A DNA stretch of 64,000 nucleotides from positions 16,492,001-16,556,000 of the forward strand of contig CP075493.1 of NCBI GenBank assembly GCA_021613535.1, in the 5' to 3' direction. The notes below the pieces were generated by a model, which searched no databases, had not been told where the DNA came from, and saw only the letters and a list, made by a program, of their open reading frames with translations. The position numbers and the translations under genes are program-made. How positions within the stretch are numbered: the stretch's first letter is position 1; each line of letters begins with the position of its first letter. Below, one piece after another: positions 56,841 to 64,000 of the stretch. The stretch comes from Adineta vaga (lineage: Eukaryota; Rotifera).

Positions 56841-57086
56841 TTTTATTGAACGAGTGTCGTCAGAAAGATAAATATGACGTTTAACTAAATTTTCTAAAAC
56901 ATGTTCTCATCTTATATCAAATAAATTGTATAATACATATTAAATTTTTAATGTCACACCTTTGAGAACATTAATACAACTCAAATATTAACATTAGTTT
57001 TTGAATCAATAAAAAATACGTTTATGTTTTAATAAAACGAAAGATAACAAAAACATGAAAATTTCTTCGTTCACAAACATTTCGTT

Positions 57087-57612
57087 TTGATTAATTTCTT
57101 AATATTAATTCTTCCAATAATAAATTTCATTCTTGGAATTATTTATTACAATCGCTGTTCAACACAACCATCGATTTCTAATTATGTTATTATCTCAGCT
57201 GCATTGGAAATTACTATGTGTATTTTCTTTGTACCAGTAAGAGATTCTTCAATAGTTTTTCATTGTTTTATTTAAAATTGAATAGAGTATTGCCTTTGCT
57301 GTGATGATAGCGGAAAAATCAACAGAAAATGGTAATTGTTGTACAGGTTTAGTAGCATGCTGTTATACACTGATATACTCTGGAGTTTTATATTGATGAT
57401 TCATATTACTATAATATCAGTTATAATAATAACTGTAAGTTTATGTTATTGGAAAGGTTTTTATTTCATTTTAGGGTGGAGTTTATGTGATATCTGTTCG
57501 AAAAATTGTACAATTTTCTGATCCAAATCAATCAATGTATTATCATTCAGTACTGCATAATTGTGCATTTTGGACATTGATAATCTATTATGGTATTTTT
57601 GCTATTCTTTTT
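57087..57612 (+). pseudogene. TMEM272-like four-TM protein, truncated at a telomere-like tract
   Basis: Exon pieces 57087-57236, 57286-57434 and 57475-57612 encode TM1 with ILPIINFILGIIYYNRCSTQ, TM2 (ISNYVIISAALEITMCIFF), then SIAFAVMIAEKSTENGNC, TM3 (ILWSFILMIHITIISVIII) and a last exon with QSMYYHSVLHNCAFWTLIIY ending at the G-rich tract T18. The LPI-I-F-LG-IY--RC--QP pattern and the terminal YH-VLHN-AFW exon resemble the TMEM272-like family. The middle exon changes frame between CCYTLIY and YTDILWS, so a frameshift is likely, and no ATG precedes the first piece. The final frame reads into the telomere-like tract, suggesting 3' truncation. Confidence 0.55.
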
Positions 57613-57641
57613 CTTGAGGGTGTGGGTGGGTCAGGGCTACC
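57612..57641 (+). repeat. Telomere-like tract (T18)
   Basis: cttgagggtgtgggtgggt then cagggctacc; single arm with the recurrent CTTGAGGG end. The spacer start (cagggcta) matches T7 and T11. Confidence 0.65.
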
Positions 57642-57773
57642 AAACCTCCTGATTTTCATCTTTCCTTAGTCAAGAATCACTGACGCATTTGGCTTATAGA
57701 AATGTTAGGAAGAAAACAAGAGAATATGATCAGAACTAACTGAACTGGTATTAACTATTGTGTGATCGAATGT

Positions 57774-57832
57774 TTGAGGGTGTAGGTGTGGGTGAAGGTG
57801 TGATTGAGGAGATGACATCTACACCTACGTCG
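57774..57832. repeat. Two-armed telomere-like hairpin (T19)
   Basis: ttgagggtgtaggtgtgggtg, spacer tgattgaggagatgacatc, arm tacacctacgtcg. Its spacer is nearly identical to that of T21, 1.9 kb away. Confidence 0.72.
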
Positions 57833-58072
57833 TAAGTAGCTTAGAATTATCTTCAAAAACTCACACCATCTCCAGGTTGGTAACGTCTCTGGTTTGAATA
57901 AAAACAGTATCATATGTGAATTATCATTTACTGTTCTTATAAAACATGATTTAGAAATATCAAAGTATTTGAATAGAATATGAAAGGAAACTGTTGTTAT
58001 CAAGATCAAATATAATTTTTTTTAAAAAAAAAAAACGTTGAAAGTCAGCGCTTTTGCAAAAGAAGAAAAGCA

Positions 58073-58086
58073 TCTTGAGGGTGAAA
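58073..58086 (+). repeat. Short telomere-like end (T20)
   Basis: atcttgagggtga only; a minimal remnant with the recurrent CTTGAGGG boundary. Confidence 0.35.
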
Positions 58087-58574
58087 TGAACAAAATTTAC
58101 TGATTTATTATTTAATTTTCAGCATTTAGTTAATAATCATTCCTAGTATTAATGAATTCTTTTTCTCTTTTGTTGCGTCACTTTTTATCATAATTTGTTT
58201 TTAACAGATGTTTAAAAGAAACATAAAATAATGAAAAAATGTAGAAAATATCGAAGCACGGTTTTATCATAAATGGATAAAGCACATTTTGCCCACTTTT
58301 TTCTATTCAAATATAAGTGACATATGAAATGAATACTGTGCTGTAACAGATTCAAAAAAAAGTAAAGAAAGACTTACTGTAATGAAGTATCTCAACAAGA
58401 GCAGATTCTGAGAACAAACTCACTTGGAATTTCTATCTACGCTGTGAATTCAGACGAAAGATGTTATATAAAGTGGGTTCCTCGCTAGAATAAGTTTTTT
58501 TCTTTCTAGAATAAGATATTTCTACTACTGCTGAAAATGCATTAATCAACCCACAGTTTCAATCATTTATTGAA

Positions 58575-61500
58575 ATGATGAGTGTTAAAACACTGGCTCG
58601 TTGGTTTTATAAACAAATATATAATTACAATATTTTTATATCAGAAGAAAATCAATATGATAATGACAATGATGAACAAAACGATGATCCAACAATTATT
58701 CTTAAACAGCAAAAATATGCAACTTGGTTGTATATTCTATTTCTTACGGGTGAGTAAGATAGTAGAACTGTTCTTCTTTAGCATGTATATTTAATATAAA
58801 AATGCTTTTCAACAAAATCAAAAGTATTTTCTAGGTTAGAATTGAGAAATCTTAACAAATATTTTCATGATTTATATATCGCACAAGATAAAACAATTAA
58901 CAAGTTAAATTTTATTGTTCTTTATATTTCTTCATAGGATTTCTTTATATTCTTTTCTTTACTGCTCTGATGACATCGCATTCTCCGATAATCTCTATTC
59001 GCAATATCTCTTCTGCCACTTTTATTCGACTTCATCGTGAATATAAAGACACTCTTTCATGTCCATGTTCAACAATGTCAATACCTCTCAAGAACTTCGT
59101 CTCCCATACAATCAACTATCATCCTCTCTGTTCAAGTCATTTTGTTAGTCAACAATGGATCGAAGCACTATATTTAAAAGATGCAAGTACATATGGAACA
59201 GGTGATTTTCGATCAACAGCTAGTTCTCAAGTAAGTCAAAATATATATAATAAACAAATTTTCCTATTCATCGAGTTTCTTGGCTTCATACATTATCTCA
59301 ATCAATCTTGAGGATAAAGATTGAAACTAATATTCACATTCTTAATATACTCAAATATAATTATTTTAATTGTCTTATTATTCATTTAGTTTCAACTTTT
59401 GGCTAGTCTTTGTTCGATCTCTCAAGACACTGTCTCCCAAAAACGAATGGATTTAGACAATAATGAATTTGTCTTTAGTGATCTTCTTCTTGAAAATCAA
59501 GTTAAATATAAAGTCAATGCTACTATAGAATTCTTCAAAAAAAATTCATCTACTGGAATTATTTCATTTTTGAATTATCTTCGAACAAATATGCAAACAA
59601 ATTTCTTAGTGTCTGCTCTCAATACAAATTTTCTATTTATAGTTGATATTAAAGGAGGTAAGTGATGGTGATCAAGAAAAATCGACATTAAAAACATCAC
59701 CTAAGAGAAAACGATACAAGAGAGTGTGGGTGTGATTGAGGAGATAACATCTACACCCACCCACATCCATCCTCCAGTTTACACCTTCAAGATTCACGCT
59801 CTAGTCTGTATGTTCAGCAAAAACCGTGTCCTTGTACATGCCTTCTTTTTTTCTCATGAGCACCTCTAAAGCTCACACTCACACTTAGACTTTTGCCTAG
59901 CCGAAGCCGTTCAAGCGATTGGGTTAAATATTTAGATTATACATACGCCAGATCCAAATCACCATATTTTTTGAATTTGGGATGTGGGGTACGGGTTAGG
60001 ATTTTAATTTTAATCGTAAGGTAGAACTCGAAGGCTTCGACTTCTAATTCACACAAAAATAGTAAATCTCAAACTCAAATTAACCATACCGCAACATTCT
60101 TTTGAACTTAGAGAAGTGCCGCACGAAGTTTGATTGCTCTAGCTACGACAGGGATAGAAAACTATATTTCATCAAAACTGGGTGGAAAGTTCGGTGGTCG
60201 TAGCTATGACAGGGACTGAACGCATAGCGAACGAACAAACAAACAAACGAAAAAAAAAACTTTCTTCTTTACATATATAGATATTGAGAATTATCACAAA
60301 CTTTTCAGTAGCGAAATATCATATTCTGAGACAAGTTTTGATGGTTCTACGACAAAAATACTTATGGATTGTAGTAATACCAATGCAACGAGTGAAGTTG
60401 GTTTTCTTTCTATTTCCGAAAATTCATTATATGAGATTCGTCAAACATGGTCTAAACCACGATCAAATGAATCATTGGTCAGTGGATTCTTTACAGGATG
60501 TACTCCTCTTGAAGCTGTTCTTCGAAGTACACTCGATTGTTTGTATAAAATTCAATGTCTTGAATTATTAAAAAATAAATTTCCAGGCATTAATGAAGTA
60601 TGTATGATATGATTCTATCTCTCGTATATAAATATTTTTATTTAGACGTTTTTAAAACCACTTGATTTAGTTTCAAATTCAAAACAACAAATTATTCCTG
60701 TAAAAGATCACTTGGTTAATCTTTTCATTGAAGAATGGTCAACAGAAATCAGTTACTCACAATATTTTCATGAATGTGCTCCTTCAATTTGTACATATGT
60801 GATCTCTCAATCAATCAATTTTTCTTATGCATTTACTCTATTCATCGGTCTTTATGGTGGTCTTACAATTATACTTCGTTTAATCGTATTAATTTTAGTT
60901 AATATTTACTGGAAACTAAAAAAGCATTCAAGAAATACAAATGTTTTTCATGGTATCCATTGATTCTTATAAAAATTAATCGTATCATTTTGTATATTTT
61001 ATATTTAATTTCTAGTCTTTCAAATGACATATGTTTATAAATTCGGTCGGTATATGAAACAATTAAATTTATTTAAGAGTACTAAACAACAAACAGAAGA
61101 TGATATTAAAAATCAAAAGATTATTACACGTGTCTATTTAGTCCTTTTAACAAGTATGTTTGTTTATTCGCTATGCATTCACAGTCCCTTTAATAGCTAG
61201 TATCACCAAACTATCGATGAAACTTACGTGTGTACAGGGAAAAGTCGAGAGAAGGTGATGGAAATTTAATCCGATTTAGAGCAGCTCATTCAATCGATCT
61301 TTAGAGCATCCATCTATTATTATGCTTTCGCACCAATCTAGTTGTGTTACATGGAAATGAGAGCCATTGAGAAGTAAGATACTCACCGACACACAATATT
61401 CGTTGAACTATAGTGTTTTATCGTAGATGTGTGTGCATTCGCGATAGCTGAAACTTTAACCCGACGTCTAAGGTTTTTTAGGTGCGAACTGAAGCGAAGA

Positions 61501-63874
61501 TAGAGTTGGAGCAGGAACTGTTAAGAAACGGATGGATTTGGAATGCTACATAGTATAAGTTATTCTATCTTTGATATGCATGGCGGGGTATGTTGTGATG
61601 TAGGTGAAACATTTCAAGAACAACTCTCTGTGCGTCCTCTGTCGTTTTCTGATACAGAAAGTTTTCAGTCTGGAAGATTCTGAACCATCATCGGGTACCG
61701 CCGCTATAGTTCTTAAATTTTCAAAAAATTCATCTAGAAGTGAAACTATAGTTTTATTTTATAATACAAGACATATTGATGATGATGAAATTCGACGATA
61801 TTAGTTTTATCTATATGTTAGCACATTATTGTTCTAAAATAGAATAAAATAGATATTTAACAACTGTATAAGTGCTTATTCATAACAGTGATATCAGAAG
61901 GAAAAAATAGAATATGTTTTGCATACATCTGAATTCTAATGTAGAATTTAGGTTTTCACATTTAGTACACTTTTTCATCAATGAGTTTAGTTGAAGATGA
62001 AAATAATTCAACATTCGGACTAAGACTAAGATAATAAATTCATCATTGTTTATTTTTGTTTTTCAAGGTTCATGTATTATTCTCATCCTCTTCATGTCAA
62101 CACATATTGAATGGATTACAATGAAAGAAACGAGTCCATCATTACTCACATATAACAAATTATATGTTGAATATTCTAGCACACTTCAATGCCCATGTTC
62201 CAGTATGGTAATACCTTACCAGAGTTTCATTACATTGTCTCCAATGTTTCATCAAGTATGTTCCAGCGATCTTGTTAAACATGAATGGATCTCATTATTG
62301 ATACATATTAAAACTGGATACAATGTTCCAGATTGGCGTAATCGAGCTTTTTCAAAATTTCATTTATTATCGGATCTTTGTAAATTGGCTAAAGAAAGAG
62401 TTGAAGAAGCTATTAGTCATTTTCTTTCACAACCATTCATTGTTTCAAATATATTATCTGAAACTGATTTTAATTTACAAATAAATGCGACACTTGAAGA
62501 TTTTTTTCAATCGACTAATGATTCATTTACTCTTCTTGTCGAAACAGAACGACTTCTTATGCAAGTTGATCAACCATACTCTGGACCTGTTGGTGGTTAT
62601 GGTGCACGCCTTGAAGAGGAAAATCCGATAGGAATAATCATGAAATCTCTACCAGCAGTATTGGTATGTTAAACATCTTTTTTACATATTTTGTAGATCC
62701 ATATGCGAGATTCTGAAAAACTCTGATAATGATTTCAAAGAATACACAAGAACTTTAAAAAAAATTCATAAGATTCATTGTATTTTCATAGTATTGATTG
62801 ATGTTTAACGTTTCTTTTTAGTTAATATTCATGTTGACCGGACCGCGTAATGTCAATCCAGAACCGAACAATTGTACTTGTGGTATTGATATTCAATGTC
62901 GAATTCCACTTCATATTTATGATGTTGATAATGGTTGGTCAGCTAATCCGAATTATATGAAACGGTATACAGTACCAGGCTCATTTGCAGGATGTACAGC
63001 TACTGAATCACTTTTACTTTCAACACTTGAATGTTACTATTCAAATACAAATTGTTTATCAATACTAATGAATTACAGCGAACAAACATATCGTTATAAT
63101 GTTGAATATCCAACATGGTTTGATGTTCATCCTCTTATTTTTAAATCAGAATCGAGTCGTTTCCCTCCAAATACTTCAATTTCAACAATTCTGAAAAATA
63201 TCTTTATGGAACAATGGAATTCAGCTTTTGTTTATGACCTATTTTACAAATCATGTGCACCAAATTATTGTACTTATTTAACAAGAACTCGTCAAAAACC
63301 TATCGAAGTCTTAATCAAATTTATTTCAATGATTGGTGGACTGATTATCTCATTGCGACTTATTGTGCCACAACTAGTTAAGTGTGTTTTTTTCGTATTT
63401 ACAAAGATCAATAAAGGAAAACAACAACAACAACAGCAACAAAGTAATCCTTGATCATTTTCATGTAGTATGAAAAAGTTAAAATATTCATTTTTATTCT
63501 AAATAGTTCATTCAAACCGGTTCAACCGATTGAACGCAAATGTGCGGAAACTATTTACACTTTTATATGCAAGTCTGATAGAACTGAATATTTTCAGTAT
63601 ACATAATTTTGGTAGTAATATTGATCGAATAAGAGCTAAACGTCTTGGTCAATGGGCAACTCATCTATATCTGATTTTGTTTGTCACTGGTCTTGTTATT
63701 CTGGCTATCTACAATGGTGTTCAATCTAAAAGAGTGATGGAGACCTTTGATGGACCGCTTCTTCATAGATATCGTCAACTATATGAAAAGTATGGAGAGG
63801 AATTAAAATGCACATGTTCATCAGTTGCATCGCCATATGACCGATTTATCAAAATGAAAGCATTATTTCATGAG
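58575..63874 (+). CDS. Second multi-unit two-TM ectodomain protein, runs off the window
   Basis: Nine exons fit GT-AG and phase throughout: 58575-58749, 58938-59230, 59390-59657, 60281-60597, 60646-60952, 61016-61153, 62068-62663, 62822-63443 and 63507-63874. They encode unit C (exons 1-5), unit D (6-8) and the start of unit E (9), all of the family seen at 53094. Each unit has TM1 (GFLYILFFTALMTS in C, SCIILILFMSTHIEW in D, LYLILFVTGLVILAIYNGV in E), the CPCS/CTCSS-x(n)-Y--F motif, HQVCSSDLV, GC-P/A-E---RSTLDC/STLEC, the CAP--CTY motif and TM2 (FIGLYGGLTIILRLIVLILV in C, MIGGLIISLRLIVPQL in D). Linker introns and TM1 introns are phase 1, so units are symmetric modules. Exon 8 also reads to TGA at 63452-63454, so a shorter form ending after unit D is possible. 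Function unknown. Confidence 0.72.
59721..59793. repeat. Intronic two-armed telomere-like hairpin (T21)
   Basis: gagtgtgggtg, spacer tgattgaggagataacatc, arm tacacccacccacatccatcc, then ttcaag. It lies inside intron 3 of the second multi-unit gene. Confidence 0.72.
59800..60262 (+). mobile_element. Probable short retroposon-like insertion in an intron
   Basis: The 623-bp intron 59658-60280 is about ten times the usual size. After T21 it holds GC-richer sequence with an internally repeated motif (ctagctacgacagggatag near 60150; cgtagctatgacagggactg near 60205). It ends in a simple (aacaaac)n tail followed by A-run at 60230-60260, as short non-LTR/SINE-type insertions do. No ORF and no target duplication were identified. 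Confidence 0.4.
61154..62067 (+). other. 914-bp intron of the second multi-unit gene
   Basis: Interrupts TM1 of unit D (donor GTATGT at 61154, acceptor tttcaag). Contains GC-richer non-coding sequence (about 61200-61640) of unknown origin, and a small frame ending near 61804 without recognised domain. An insertion is likely but no boundaries are visible. Confidence 0.4.
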
Positions 63875-63911
63875 GTAAAGAGAAACTAGAAAATGGCAAG
63901 TGAAAAACATG

Positions 63912-63955
63912 CGAGTGTGAGGGTAGAAGAGACAAAGATTCTCATCTATATCCAT
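63912..63955. repeat. Degenerate telomere-like hairpin (T22)
   Basis: gcgagtgtgagggt, spacer agaagagacaaagattctc, weak arm atctatatcc. It lies in the intron after exon 9 of the multi-unit gene. Confidence 0.4.
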
Positions 63956-64000
63956 AAGAAAACATCATGCATATTCTTAAAGAGTACATTATTTTTCTCA

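Larger units (their letters stand above)
57642..58574. other. Intergenic with hairpins T19 and T20
   Basis: No supported gene; promoter of the second multi-unit gene expected at the right. Confidence 0.35.

Noticed and set aside
53094-63874. Assignment of the two-TM units to DEG/ENaC channels
   Set aside because: Topology is similar but no ENaC signature (such as the pre-TM2 degenerin site or GxS filter) is visible.
1-64000. tRNA, rRNA genes, riboswitches or bacterial operons
   Set aside because: No cloverleaf or rRNA-like stretch was recognised by eye, and spliced genes exclude a bacterial source. A tRNA scan was not possible.

Overview
The window is eukaryotic and most probably comes from a bdelloid rotifer (Adineta/Rotaria type). 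Four things point there. Introns are short (mostly 45-75 bp, GT-AG, AT-rich) and their phases fit across exons. TGTGGG-type telomere repeats, the unit described for bdelloids, occur as short tracts at more than 20 interstitial sites. A GC-rich, intronless, fungal-looking FAD monooxygenase lies in an AT-rich background, matching the heavy horizontal gene uptake known in this group. The gene families seen (NHL and Kelch repeat proteins, many small rhodopsin-like GPCRs, LRR proteins, a patatin lipase, AIG1-type GTPases) are also typical. The species call is inference, since no search could be run.

Layout. 0-11 kb: a nicotinamidase (minus), degraded repeats, a Merlin/IS1595-type transposase fossil, and a five-exon gene fusing adenylate kinase-like, RING, VWA and Hint-type (Vint) domains. 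11-20 kb: a piggyBac element whose TIRs and TTAA duplications are visible and whose transposase carries one frameshift, a 5'-truncated GPCR relic, an NHL-repeat gene and a membrane-anchored Kelch gene. 20-27 kb (minus): an F-box/LRR gene with one repeat per exon, a ZZ-finger patatin phospholipase, a small multi-pass membrane protein gene, and a GPCR pseudogene cut by a 110-bp telomere-like tract. 27-32 kb: decayed gene pieces and a 660-bp palindrome. 32-38 kb: the transferred monooxygenase and a complete cytochrome P450. 38-42 kb: a Ty3/gypsy element whose 5' side stops at a telomere-like tract and whose 3' side has a polypurine tract and LTR. 42-47 kb: a near-perfect fold-back, an intact GPCR and several unrecognised ORFs. 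47-51 kb (minus): a coiled-coil membrane protein beside two AIG1/septin-like GTPases ending in CaaX-like boxes. 53-64 kb: two large plus-strand genes made of repeated two-TM, Cys-rich ectodomain units (six units in all, the last leaving the window), separated by a TMEM272-like gene remnant.

There is no operon logic here; genes are independent. The recurring theme is repair and mobile-element scarring. Telomere-like hairpins fall between genes, inside introns and at points where genes or elements are cut off, and several inverted repeats and transposon fossils surround them. The two features I would follow first are the telomere-repeat-armed hairpin family and the multi-unit two-TM ectodomain proteins.
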